Source of the DNA: Prorocentrum cordatum
Lineage: Eukaryota > Sar > Dinophyceae > Prorocentrales > Prorocentraceae
Length of the DNA stretch: 64,000 nucleotides
NCBI GenBank assembly: GCA_963575745.1
Contig: CAUYUJ010011170.1
Coordinates: 355,001-419,000, forward strand
Direction: 5' to 3'
Shown here: positions 23,880-33,978 of the stretch, one piece after another
Layout of the letters: every line of letters starts with the position of its first letter
How positions within the stretch are numbered: position 1 is the stretch's first letter
Translations under genes and position numbers: made by a program
Notes under the pieces: model-generated
Told to the model about the DNA's origin: nothing
Seen by the model: the letters and a program-made list of their open reading frames with translations, nothing else
Database searches by the model: none

Positions 23880-24227
23880 ATGATGCAGCTGATCGATGTC
23901 GCCGAGGTGGTAGCCCCATACGTGTCCGAGTTCGTGGGCACCTTCTTCGTAGTCCTCACCACTGGGTGCACCGTCATCAGCGGCGATGCGGCATGGATGC
24001 CGACGTCGATCGCCTTCTCCATCATGGTCACCATGTACGCGACCGGCGCCGTGTCGGGGGGCCACCTCAACCCGACGGTCTCGCTTGCCCTGGCCATGGC
24101 GGGCAAGATGCCGTGGTCGCGCGTGGTACTGTACGTCTTCGTCCAGGTGGCTGCTGGGCTCTTGGCGGCGCTCACCGCCACCGCGATGCTGCAGAAGAGG
24201 GTGGGCGTCGGCGTGCGCGCGGGGTTC
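23880..24227 (+). CDS. Aquaporin (MIP family), N-terminal exon, partial
   Basis: Encodes about the first 116 residues of a membrane water/glycerol channel. Residues ~11-32 (PYVSEFVGTFFVVLTTGC) form the first transmembrane helix, with the conserved E-F-x-G-T-F motif of MIP channels. Residues ~38-75 hold the second helix and loop B with SGGHLNPTVSLALAMAGKM, the first NPA-box equivalent (here NPT, a known variant). Residues ~80-104 form the third helix (VLYVFVQVAAGLLAALTATA). The second half of the channel, including the second NPA box, is absent anywhere downstream. The frame runs straight into a dispersed repeat at 24228, so either an intron starts near 24200 (GGGTGGGCG offers a GT) or the gene was truncated. 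ATG 23880 gives the correct family N-terminus; an upstream in-frame extension to 23769 adds basic residues unlike the family. Confidence 0.8.
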
Positions 24228-25036
24228 GATTCATCTCGCTTCGCGGGGTGCACATCCGGGTCACGTACAGTCAAGCCTCCTGGGAGTCTTTTGTAAGCCT
24301 CTTGGGGGCCTCTTAGGGGCTTCTTGGGGCCTCTTGGGGGCTTCTTTGGGGCCTCTTGCGGACTCTTGGGGGCAGCTTGGGCCGTCTTGGGGCGCTCTTG
24401 CGCCGTTTGGCCCCTCCGAAGGCCGTCGTGGGGGCCTCCCGCGGCCGTCTCGGGGTTCTCTTGGGGCCCTCTTTGGCCGTCTTGGGGCCTCTTGGGGCCG
24501 TCTTGGGCCGTCTTGGGGCCGTCTTGGGCCGTCTTGGGGTCCTCGTGGGGGCTCATTGGGCCGTCTTGGGGCCTTCTTCGAAGCTGCTTGGTCCGTCGTG
24601 GGCCTCTGAGAGTCGAAAAAACAGCGAGAACGCTAAAATCCTTCAAAAATCATTTGGAGGCTTCTGGAGGCTCTGTTGTGGGTCCTCTTGGGGCCCTCTG
24701 GTCTTAGGAGCTTTTGCTGGGCCCTCTTGGAACCATCTTGGGCCGTCTTCGGGCCATCTTGGCCCGCTGGAGCTGTCTTGAGGCCCTCGTGGGCCCTAAG
24801 AAGCCCAAGGGGCCGAAGTCATCGATTTGCCATGGGTTGCTCTAGGTTTTTTTGAGGCCCAGAGGGGTCCGTCACGTTTGGATCGACGGAAGTGCCGCGA
24901 ATTCAGGGTGATTTGGGGGAAGACAACGCAGCACAGTACAAGCACGTATAAACTCTGCAACAATTGGAAACATTGGGTACGTTGCATCCTCGCCTCCGCA
25001 GAAGACGCTGCCACTCAGCACGTCACTTCTGGGCGT
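24228..25036 (+). repeat. CTTGG-family dispersed repeat, copy 1
   Basis: Starts with a conserved head, CTCGCTTCGCGGGGTGCAC then CCGG..ACGTACAGTC. This is followed by hundreds of bases of CTTGGGGGCCTCTTGG / GGCCGTCTTGGG blocks, a conserved middle (GAGAGTCGAAAAA..GCGAGAACGCTAAAATCC, 24608-24640), and a tail with CCCAAGAGGCCCAAGGGGCC-like sequence, a TTTTGAGGCCC.GAGGGGTCC segment and CGACGGAAGT. It abuts the aquaporin exon directly. Long frames through it in both directions (Gly/Leu/Trp-rich or Pro/Arg/Gln-rich) are repeat translations. Confidence 0.85.
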
Positions 25037-25915
25037 GGATTCCTCTCGCTTCGCGGGGTGCACGTCCGGAGCACGTACAGTGCAGTCGTTGTGGGGCCTC
25101 CTGGGAGCTCTCACCTCTGCTACCCTTCCCTCCCGCCTCCCCCCATCCCTCCACTTCCTTCTCCCCTCCCCCTCCTCCCTTCCAGCGCTGGCGGTTCACC
25201 CAGGGCGGGGTATTATTTTTGAATTACTTTTCTGGGGTGTCTAAATCACAAGCGGGCATTGCAGTCCAGTCGTTGTGGGGCCTTTTGGGAGCCTCTTGTG
25301 GGCCTCTTGGAAGCCTCTTGGGGGCTTTATGAGGCCGCTTGAGGGCCTCTTTGGGGCCTCTTTGGGCTTCTTGTGGGTTTCTTGGGCCGTCTTGGGGCGC
25401 TTTTGCGCCGTCTGGCCCCTTCGGAGGCTGTCTTGGGGGCCTCTCGCGGCTCTCTGGGGGTCCCGTTGGGCCGTCTTGGGGGCCTCTTGGACCGTCTTGG
25501 GGGCCTCTTTGGGCCGTCCTTGGGCCGTTTTGGGCCGTCTTGGGGTCCTCGTGGGGGCTTATTGGGCCGTCTTGGGGCATTCTTGGAAGCTGCTTGGGCC
25601 GTCATGGGCCTCTGAGAGTCGAAAAAGGCGAGAACGCTAGAATCCTTCAAAAACCAACGGGAAATCAATGATTTTGGTTATGGAGGCGCTCTTGTGGGCG
25701 CTTTTGGGCCCCTCTTGGGCCGTCTTGGGGGGGTTGTGGGCCCTCTTGGAGCAATTTTGGATCGTTTCGGGGCCGTCTTGGGCCGTCTTGAGCCCATTTT
25801 GAGCGATCTTTGGGCCCTCTTGGGCCCCCAAGAGGCCCAAGGGGCCCAAATTGCCGATTTCCAAAAAGTTGTTGGACGTGCTTGGGCCCCAGAAGGGGGG
25901 GGGGGCTGGCGGAAG
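25037..25915 (+). repeat. CTTGG-family dispersed repeat, copy 2
   Basis: Same head at 25037-25085. A CT-rich insertion of about 150 bp follows, then a second start of the block array (GTCCAGTCGTTGTGGGGCC, about 25265), the middle segment at 25610-25660, and the tail near 25820-25910, ending in a G run. Confidence 0.85.
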
Positions 25916-25917
25916 TG

Positions 25918-26262
25918 CCATCCTCCTCCTCCTCCTCCTCCTCCTCCTCCTCCTCCTCCTCCTCTTCCTCGTCCTCGTCCTCATCGTCATCGTCATCCTC
26001 CTCCTCCACCTCGTCCTCCTCCTCCTCTTCTTCCTCGTCCTCCCTCTCCCCCCCTCGTCCTTTCATCATCGTCCTCCCATTGTCGTCCTCCCCCTCATCG
26101 GCCTCCATCATCGTCCTCCCATTGTCGTCCATCATCATCATCCTCCCCCTCCTCCCCCTCCTCGTCCTCCTCCTCCCCCTCCTCCCCCTCCTCCCCCTCC
26201 TCGTCCTCCTGCTCCTCCTCCTTTTCTTTCTCCACATTCTCCTTACATCCTCTCTTCTTCCG
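25918..26262. repeat. (TCC)n/(CTC)n tract
   Basis: Pure then degenerate CTC/TCC trinucleotides with ATCGTC interruptions inside the end of repeat copy 2. Confidence 0.95.
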
Positions 26263-26469
26263 CGTCCTCCTCGTCCCCTGTTTACTCCTCCTGCCTCCCC
26301 CTCCTTTCCCAAGATAACTGCAACGCAATCCTTTTTTCCACTTTATGCTCCCCGACTTCTCTGATCAAGGCAACTCGCCAGGGCAAAGTTGCTGGACGGG
26401 CTGGTGTGGATGCGCGGGGCTTGAAGAGGTCCTTGCGGGTTCAGACGGCATGCAAAAATCCGCCGCCGC

Positions 26470-26925
26470 GCTTGTGCGGCATTGGTTTGTTCAATGAACG
26501 TGGTTTGGGTCGCGGGTGGGTCGCGGGCTCTCCACCTCCACCTGGAAGGAATGCAAAACCAGCCCGCCGCAGGCGGCAAACAAATTGGTTTGCACACTGA
26601 ACGTGGTGTGGGTCGCGGGTGGGCCGCGGGTTTTCCACCGGGAGCGAATGCAAAAGATGCCCGCCGCAGGCGCCGAAAAATGTGGTTTGTACCCTGAACG
26701 TGGTCGCGGGTGGGCCGCGGGCTCTCCACCTGAAACGAGTGCAGAAGATGCCCGCCGCAGGCGCCGAAAAATTGTGGTTTGTACCCTGAACGTGGTTTGG
26801 GTCGCGGGTTGGTCTCGAGTTGGTCACGGAGTGGGTCGCGGGCTCTCCACCTGGAAGGAATGCCCAAAAAGCCCGCCGCAGGCGCCGAAAATGGTGGTTT
26901 GTACCTTGAACGTGGTTTGGGTCGA
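26470..26925 (+). repeat. ~107-bp minisatellite, about four units
   Basis: Units contain GTTTGTACCCTGAACGTGGT, then GGTCGCGGGTGGGTCGCGGG, then CTCTCCACCTGGAAGGAATGC and CCCGCCGCAGGCGCCGAAAA. Copies start near 26480, 26590, 26685, 26778 and 26897 and differ by point changes and small indels. Confidence 0.9.
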
Positions 26926-27168
26926 AGGTGGGTCGCGGGTGGGTCGCGGGGTGGGTCGCGGGTGGGTCGCGGGTGGGTCGCGGGTGGGTCGCGGGTGGGT
27001 CGCGGGTGGGTCGCGGTGGTGGGCCGCGGGGTGGGCCGCGGGCGGGGTGCGGGGTGGTCGGGTGGGTCGCGGGTGTGGTCGCGGGTGGGTCGGGGTGGGT
27101 CGCGGGTGGGCGGGTGGGTCGCGGGTGTGGGTCGCGGGTGGGTCGCGGGTGGGTAGCGGGGCGGGTTG
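26926..27168 (+). repeat. 10-bp GGTCGCGGGT satellite
   Basis: Tandem GGTCGCGGGT decamers, apparently amplified from one segment of the adjacent 107-bp unit. Confidence 0.95.
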
Positions 27169-27171
27169 CGG

Positions 27172-27243
27172 GTGGGCGACGACAACAAAACAACAACAAA
27201 ACAACAAACAACAACATCAACAACAACAACACAACAACAACCA
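27172..27243. repeat. (CAA)n tract
   Basis: CAACAA/ACAACAACA repeats. A similar (CAACAA) tract closes the second long duplication at 28768-28800. Confidence 0.9.
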
Positions 27244-27267
27244 TTCATTTACCCGGAACCGCTCAGT

Positions 27268-27975
27268 GTTCTCCCCAGTGCCTGGGTTTTCTTGCGACAC
27301 CAGCCAAGGCCCCCACTTCGTGGGGGGGCCGTTCAAGCTCTACCAAATATCCAAACGACTCTTCGAGACCACCCACACCCAGCTTCCCGCCCTATGACGT
27401 TGGGACACTTCACTTCGTGGCGTGCGGACGACCCTGGCTACTACACTGGCGCGGGGTACACACCCACAGAGGTTGATCACATCTGTTACATATGATGTGG
27501 TACACGGTACACGTGAGATGGTACGCAGTGCCAAGATAGTTGGTCACATTTTTGGGGCAAATTCGTGGGGATATGTTTAAAAAGTGGTGTGTTTCCTATG
27601 AATCCGCAAGAGCGCGCGGAAGGACATTTTGACAATTTTTTCTTAAAAAACCATTGGGTTTTTGATGTTTTTATGTTAAAATCGCTACGAAACCTAAGGT
27701 TTTGGAGGATTTCGTTTGCGAGCGCGAATGTCCACTTTACCTTATTTTTTGCAAGGGATTTTTTGAAATTTGATCAACTAGAACAAGAATTTTCATCTTT
27801 CTATGTTTTTGCAAGGGGAAAAACGCGCAGACAAAAAACCCGATCCGGGGGTAATCCACTTTCTGAAAGCTTTCGCAGAAAAAATTGATGAAAATGTGAT
27901 GAGGAGCTTGCGGCCGACTAGGTTTGGGCGGGGGGCGTGACACCCAGGGGGTCAACAATAATAATTCTTAGAAGT
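27268..27975 (+). repeat. 0.75-kb AT-rich duplication, copy 1
   Basis: Aligns along most of its length with 28020-28765. Shared anchors include CTACCAAAT.TCCAAACGACTC, GACACTTCACTTCGTGGC, TTTATGTTAAAATCGCTACG and GCGAATGTCCACTTTACC. It is AT-richer than the surroundings and contains no recognisable gene. Confidence 0.85.
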
Positions 27976-28019
27976 AATAGTGTCAACAAACAAACAATTA
28001 CTAGGCCTCTGGGACACTC

Positions 28020-28765
28020 CGTTGCTCACCACTGTGCCAGGGTTTCATAGGAGGCGGGGCAAACCCCCAATCCTTTGTCGGGGGGCGGTTCAAAGCTCTA
28101 CCAAATTTCCAAACGACTCTTCGCCCAACACCCACACCCAGCTCCCGCCTATGACGTGCGGACACTTCACTTCGTGGCATGCGGACGCCGTTGGGCTATT
28201 ATTCAGGTCCCCGCGGGCCGACGACGACCGCGTGCGCGCGCAAGAAAAAACTAATGTGTCCCGCATGGTATATTTGACAGGGATGAGGGCCCTGCAGGTG
28301 CGCAACCGTTTGTTGCAGAAGTTGGAAAAATGCTCGCAAAAGACCGTTGGACAGAAATGTTTAAAAAGTGTTGGGTTTCTACGAATCCGCAAGGAGCGCG
28401 CGCGGGATGAAATTTTGACATTTTTTTTTAAACAAAAACCATTGTTGTTTTATGTTTTTATGTTAAAATCGCTACGAAAACTAAGGTTTTGGACGGATTT
28501 CGTCTTGCGCGCGCGAATGTCCACTTTACCTTCTTTTTTTGCAAGGGATTCTTGAAGTTTGGATATGTTAGAACAAGAAATGTCAACTTTAGCTTATTTG
28601 TTGCAAGGGAAAACCGATCGTAACAACACAACCGGATCCGGACCAACCCGTTTTGCCTGAGACTTCCTCACGACAGTAATGAAAACGTGGCTGCGGCCTA
28701 GGCGCGGCGGGGGGGTCGTGCACCAGGGGCCCCAACAATCATTATTCTTTAGAAGTAATAATGTT
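28020..28765 (+). repeat. 0.75-kb AT-rich duplication, copy 2
   Basis: Second copy, offset about 755 bases from copy 1 in the same orientation, with scattered substitutions and indels. The 3' end of both copies carries ATTATTCTTTAGAAGTAATA-like sequence followed by CAAC repeats. Confidence 0.85.
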
Positions 28766-28766
28766 C

Positions 28767-28798
<32 letters not shown>

Positions 28799-28879
28799 CG
28801 AGAATCCGCACCGCGGAATTCCATTTCAGCCACGCACCCACGGACAGTGAATGACCGTTCGGCCCCCTCACTTTGACTA

Positions 28880-29503
28880 TGCAACATGTAGCAATTTTGT
28901 CATAATTGGGTACAGTGCAATGGTGCAATAATCCGATGTATGCGATCTGTTGCATAAGGGTTTCCTGTCCGCTGCGCGACCTGCCTCCAGCAACACGTGA
29001 ATTCCAGACGTGGATTCCTCTCGCTTCGCGGGGTGCACGTCCGGAGTACGTGCAGTCAAGTCGTTTTGGGGTTTCTCGGGAGTTCCGTGGGGGCGTCTTG
29101 TGCCTTTTGGAGGCTTCTTGGGGGTTTCTTGGAGGCTTCTTGGGGATTTCTTGCGGCCCCTTGGGGCCTGTGGGGGGCCTCCTGGGGGCGTCTTGGGCCG
29201 TCTTGGGGCGCTTACGCGCCGTTTCGCCCCTTCGGAGGCTGTCTTCGGGGCCTTTCGCGGTCGCCCTGGGACTCTCTTGGGGTTCTCTTGGGCCGTTTTG
29301 GGAGCCTCTTGGACCGTCTTGGGGGCCTATTTGGGGCGTCTTGGGGCCCTCTTGGGCCGTTTTGAGACCCCCTTCGGAGCCTCTGGGGCCTCTATGGGGC
29401 AATTTTGGAATCTGGTTGGGCCGTCATGGGCCTCTGAGAATCGAAAAAAGGCGAGAACGCTAAAATCATGTGTGTATGTGTGTATATATATGTGTAATAT
29501 AGC

Positions 29504-29543
<40 letters not shown>

Positions 29544-30334
29544 ACAATGTATGATCTTGGCTTCTGAAGGCGCAGCTGTGGGCGCTCGTGGGGCCCTCTT
29601 GGGCCATCCTCGGGATTTCTTGGGCTCTCTTGGGGCAATGTCGGGCCGTCTTGGGGCCGTCTTGGCCCGTTCAGAGGCTATCTTGGGCCGTCTGGACGTC
29701 CTCGTGGAGCCCCAAGAAGGCGACGGTGCCCAAATCTGGCTGGATTTTATAAGTTTTTGAGGCGCAGGAGGGAGGGGCCACTTTGGGTCGGAGCACGTCT
29801 GTTGGCGGCTTCTTGGAGGCAACTTGGGGGCCTCTTGGGGCCTCCGGGGGGCTTCTTTGGGCTCTCTTGGTGTCTCTGCAGGGCGTCTTGGGCCGTCATG
29901 GTGCGTTCTTGCGCGGTTTGGCCCCTGCGGAGGCTGTCTTGGGGGTCACTCGGGGTTCCCTTGGGGCTCTCTTGGGGTCCTCTTGGGCCGCCTCGGCGGC
30001 CTCTTGGATGTTTTGGGAGTACATTTGGGCCCTGTTGGAGGAGGTTGTTTAGCCCGTTTGGGGGGCCGTCTTGGAGACTTCTTGGGCCGTTTTTGGGCCG
30101 TTTGGGAGGCTGCTTGGGCCGTCAGGGCTTTTGAGAGTCGAAATAAGCGAGAGCGTTAAAATCCTACAAAAACAATGGGGATATCAGTGGTATGGGTCTC
30201 TGGAGGCGCTCTTGGGCGTGCTTTTGGGGCCCTCTGGGGCCGTCATGGGGGCTTTTTGGGCAATTTTCGGCCGTCCTGGAACCGTCCTGGCCCGTACTGA
30301 TGCCATCTTGAGCCGTCTTGACGGCCTTCTAGAC
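28880..30334 (+). repeat. CTTGG-family dispersed repeat, copy 3
   Basis: A leader segment (AACATGTAGCAATTTTG..ATAATTGG, 28882) and the head (29012-29057) are followed by CTTGGG/GGCCGTCTTGG blocks, the GAGAATCGAAAAAAGGCGAG middle at 29435, a (TA)n insertion near 29500-29540, and a second block array with its own middle at 30130. Confidence 0.85.
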
Positions 30335-30655
30335 CCCTCTTTTCTTTCGTTCTTTTTCTTATTCCTGTTTTACTTTTTTTTTCTCTTATCTTCTTTTTTT
30401 TATCTTTTTGTTTTCTCTTTTTCTTTTTTTTCTTTATTCCCTTCTTCTTTTTTTCTTCTTTTCTTTTTTTTTTTTCTTCTTCTTTTTGTCTCCTTTCCTT
30501 CTGCTTCTTTCGTTATTCCAAGAAAGTTCTCTCTTTCTTATTTTTTATATCATCGCTTTTCTTCAGTTTTCTTTTTTTTTTTTTCTTTTTCTTCTTTCAT
30601 TTTTTTTCCTTCGTTTCTCTTTTTTCGTTTTTTTTTTTCTCTTCTTTTCCCAAGA
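30335..30655. repeat. Polypyrimidine TTTTCTT tract
   Basis: About 320 bases of nearly pure T/C with long T runs, embedded between two parts of the CTTGG repeat family. Confidence 0.95.
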
Positions 30656-30659
30656 GACC

Positions 30660-32038
30660 ACAGGAGGCGAAATAATGTATTTTCCGTAAGTTTTTTTAGG
30701 TTTTGAGGCCCAGAAGGGGTCCTCCACCTTTGGGTCGACGGATGTGGGGTGGCCCCTGGGGGGGGTGGAGACATAAGAATGCAACACAATACAACATGTA
30801 GCAATTTGGTAATCATTGGATACGTTGGATACGTTGAATTCAAGCGTTCGGACCGCGTGCAGTCCAGTCGTTATGGGGACTCTTGGTGAAGCCTCTTGGG
30901 GGTTTCATGGAGGCTTCTGGGGGGCCTCTTCGGGCCTTTTGGGAGTCGCGTTGGGGCCTCTTGTGGGTGTTTTGGGCTGTTGTGGGCCCCCGAGTACCGG
31001 AGAAGGCGAAACTGCCCGCCGGCTCGCCCAGCAGGGCACGCTTCTTTTCCTTCTTCTCCTCCGCCTCCTCGTCCTCCTCTTCTTCCTTTTCCCTCCTTCT
31101 TCGTTCTATCGGCGGTCAGCGAACATTCTCCTCCTTCCCATTCTCCCCCCCTTGATCTTCTCATCCTCGTCTTCCCTCTCATCCAGTATCTTCTGCTCTC
31201 ATTCTTACTTTTCAGCTTTGTCGGCGCTACTCGATCTTCGACCTTCCATCTCCGATCTTTCGGAGGGACCGTCAAGTGGCCGCTCAGTCCAATCGTTGTG
31301 GGGGCCTTTTGGGAGCTTCTTGGGGGCCTCCTGGGGGCGTCTTGAGCCGTCTTGAGGCGCTTTTGCGCAATTTCGCCCCTTCGGAGGCCGTCCTGGGGGG
31401 CTCTCGCGGACGCCTTTGGACAATCTTGGGGTCTTCTTGAGCTGTCTTGGGGGCCTCATCGACCGTCTTGGGGGCCTCTTTGGGCCGTCTTGGAGTCCTC
31501 TTGGGCTGTATTGAGGCCCTCTTGGAGACCTCTTGGGCAGTTCTGGGACGATTTTGAAGGCTGCTTGGGTCGCCCTGGGCCTGTGAGAATCGAGATAAGC
31601 GAGAACACAAAAATCTTCAAAACCCTATGATGGATGATTTTGGCCGCTGGAGGCACTCCTGGGGGTCCTCTTGGGGCCCTCTTGGGCGTCTTGGGAGTGT
31701 TTTTTGGCCCTCTTGGGGCCATCTTGGGCCGTCCTGGGGCCGTCTTGGGCCGTCTTGGGGGCATCTGGAGCCCTCCTGAGGCCTTGTTGGACCCCCAAGA
31801 GGGCCAACAGGCCCAAATCATCATTTTCCCATACGTTTTGGTACGTTTTGGGGCCCCAAACGGGGGGCCGCCACTTTGGTACGGCGCTGTGGCGCGACTC
31901 CAGGGGGGGGTTAGGGGGGGAGACATGATATTTCAATACAATACAACATGTAGCAATTATGCAATGATTAGATAAATTGGATGCGTTGCATTACAGCATC
32001 CGCGGACCTGCCTCCGGCAACACGTCACTTCCGGACGT
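30660..32038 (+). repeat. CTTGG-family dispersed repeat, copy 4 (partial units)
   Basis: The tail segment (GGTTTTGAGGCCCAGAAGGGG, 30704) and leader (AACATGTAGCAATTTGG) precede truncated block arrays starting at about 30855 (GCAGTCCAGTCGTTATGGGG) and 31290. A CT-rich insertion sits at about 31040-31260. A full tail follows at 31790-31930. Confidence 0.8.
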
Positions 32039-32707
32039 GGATTCCTCTCGCTTCGCGGGGTGCACGTCCGGAGCACGTACAGTCAAGCCGTTGTGGGGCC
32101 TTTTGGGAGCCTCCTGGGGGGTTCTTGGAGGCCTCTTGGGGGCTTCCTGGGGCCTCTTGGGGGCCTCCTGGGGGCCTCTTGGCGGCCTCTTGGGGGCGTC
32201 TTGGGCCGTCTTGGGGCGCTTTTGCGCCGTTTGGCCCCTTCGGGGGCCTTCTTGGGGGCCTCTCACGGCTGCCTTGGGGCCCTCTTGGAGTCCTCTTGGG
32301 CCGTCTTGGGGGCCTCTTGGACCGTCTTGGGGGCCTCTTTGGGCCGACTTGGGGCCCTCTGGGGCCGTCTTGGGGCCCCCTTGGGTGCTGCTTGGGTTGT
32401 CTTGGGGCCATTTTGGAGGCTGCTTGGGCCGTCATGGGCTTTTGAGAGCCGGAAAAGGCGAGAACGCTAAAATCCTTCAAAAACTTTTTTAAGGCAAATC
32501 TATGTTTTTGGCCTTTGGAGGCGCTCTTGTGGGCGCTCTTGGGGCCCTCCTGGGCCATCTTGGGAGTTTGTTGAGCCTTCTTGGGGCCATCTTGGGCCGT
32601 CTTGGGGCCGTCTTGCCCCGTCTTGAGACCATCTTGAGCCGTCTTCACGCCCTCTTGGACCCCCAAGAGGCCCAAGGGGCCCAAATCATAGATTTTCCAT
32701 AGGTGTT
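32039..32707 (+). repeat. CTTGG-family dispersed repeat, copy 5, left part (target of YR element)
   Basis: Head at 32039-32085, block array, middle at 32450-32480, tail up to ATTTTCCATAGGTGTTT. The repeat is cut here by the retrotransposon and resumes at 42645 with GGTTTTGAGGCCCC. Confidence 0.9.
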
Positions 32708-33022
32708 TGTGTGAACCGACCGATAACACACCATGAGCAGATCGGTCGGCAGCACAATGTCATTCAGCAGCCGCCTCTGCGTATCGTCACAGGTCGACGG
32801 AAGTTTATAGCAGAGTTGGGGATTGATTGCACGTGTATTTCCCCTCCTTCCCCCATTATCCTTTCTCGCCCCTCGCAGTGAAAGCGGGTAGCAAGCCAGG
32901 GGATCAGGGGATTGCAGACCAGGGGATTCATGAATACACGTTGCACCTCCCTCTTCACTCGACTTCCTCCGTGACCATTTGGGCCCAAACATTTCCAGCT
33001 CTTCTGTTCCCCCCATTTCTGA
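32708..33022 (+). repeat. Split direct repeat A1
   Basis: 315 bp beginning TGTGTGAACCGACCGATAAC and ending CCCCCATTTCTGA. It matches A2 (42107-42421) at equal length with scattered substitutions and no net indel. It forms the 5' end of the element. Confidence 0.93.
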
Positions 33023-33051
33023 ATTATTCCCCTTTGATTTTGGGGAGCGGC

Positions 33052-33978
33052 ATGACTCAATGGGACCAGGCACACTGGGCCCAGTGGGTTGCGAGCATTG
33101 ACCCCACGGCTCCACAGCAAGAGGAAGTGGATGCCGTTGCAGGATTCTTTCATAGCCTTACGTTTCTGCAGACATCGGCACAGCTTGACGGCGTGGACCT
33201 TGTGGAGCTTTTGGCAGCGCCTGGAGCCCCGGGCGCGGAGGCGATTGGACAGAAAGCGTTGGTTCGCAGAGCGGTGCGCCGGGCAGAGCAGACCGCTAGG
33301 ATTGCGGTTGCGGTGGCCGTGAACACAGCGACGGCGACGCAGAGTCCACCGCCGCCGAGGCCAGCATCTCCGCAGCTCAATCTGGCTGATGTGGCACATG
33401 TGGGCGACAAGACGAGCGCGCTGGCGGTAGCTTGCGCGCTGTCGGCGGCGACGTCGCCCGCGGTGGACGTCAAGCAGCTGCTCAAGGATGCGGGCATGGA
33501 GGAGCTGCCGTACCACATGCAAGTACTGCAGAAACAATGGCAACTCATGAATGCGTTCACGACCAAGGCGAAAGCAGACACGCCTTCACGGCAGCCTTTC
33601 ATGTATGTAGACATCACGTCCGCCGACGTCCTGCCCATGTGGATCCCTGCCGAGTCCATCGGCGGGGCGGTTTCGGGCGTGGAGCAGGCGGCTTTCGCGG
33701 ATGGTTCGCAAGAGGCGACCGTGTCCAAATTGGCGGCGGCACTCAAGGCAGCCTCTGCCGCGCCGCGAATGTTCCGCACTACGGCACAGTGGGCTGGCGC
33801 CTTCATGCGGTGCCTGATCCTGGCTGTCGGCGCGCAGCAGCTCGATTGGGCGACGGGGATGGTTTACTACGATCACATCCTCAAGTTGGCGCGGGAGGAG
33901 GCCATGCAGCGCGGCTCGCCAGTGTGCGCCTTCGTGCGCGATGAATTGTTGCGGAGGAACTGGGGCGCAGCGGGCTGA
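33052..33978 (+). CDS. Gag-like protein of the YR element (N-terminal part)
   Basis: 308 codons from the first ATG downstream of A1 (MTQWDQAHWAQWVASIDPT). The N-terminal ~75 residues are followed by an Ala-rich helical stretch (ALVRRAVRRAEQTARIAVAV). The C-terminal half contains FRTTAQWAGAFMRCLILAVG and YYDHILKLAREEAMQRG, a pattern I associate with the gag-like ORF of dinoflagellate YR retrotransposons. Its role would be RNA packaging or particle formation. The frame ends at 33978, but the homologous reading (RAERRDPALKLLQLAGKK) continues at once in the next phase, so a frameshift near 33955-33965 (or programmed shifting) divides the protein. No zinc knuckle is visible. Confidence 0.65.
   Translation: MTQWDQAHWAQWVASIDPTAPQQEEVDAVAGFFHSLTFLQTSAQLDGVDLVELLAAPGAPGAEAIGQKALVRRAVRRAEQTARIAVAVAVNTATATQSPPPPRPASPQLNLADVAHVGDKTSALAVACALSAATSPAVDVKQLLKDAGMEELPYHMQVLQKQWQLMNAFTTKAKADTPSRQPFMYVDITSADVLPMWIPAESIGGAVSGVEQAAFADGSQEATVSKLAAALKAASAAPRMFRTTAQWAGAFMRCLILAVGAQQLDWATGMVYYDHILKLAREEAMQRGSPVCAFVRDELLRRNWGAAG

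Noticed and set aside
23528-24646. 372-codon reverse-strand ORF
   Set aside because: Its N-terminal half is the antisense of the CTTGG repeat blocks (Pro/Arg/Asp/Gly/Gln repeats) and the rest is antisense to the aquaporin exon.
24986-32492. Many Gly/Leu/Trp/Ser-rich ORFs on the + strand and Pro/Arg/Gln-rich ones on the - strand
   Set aside because: All are translations of the CTTGGG/GGCCGTCTTGG repeat blocks.
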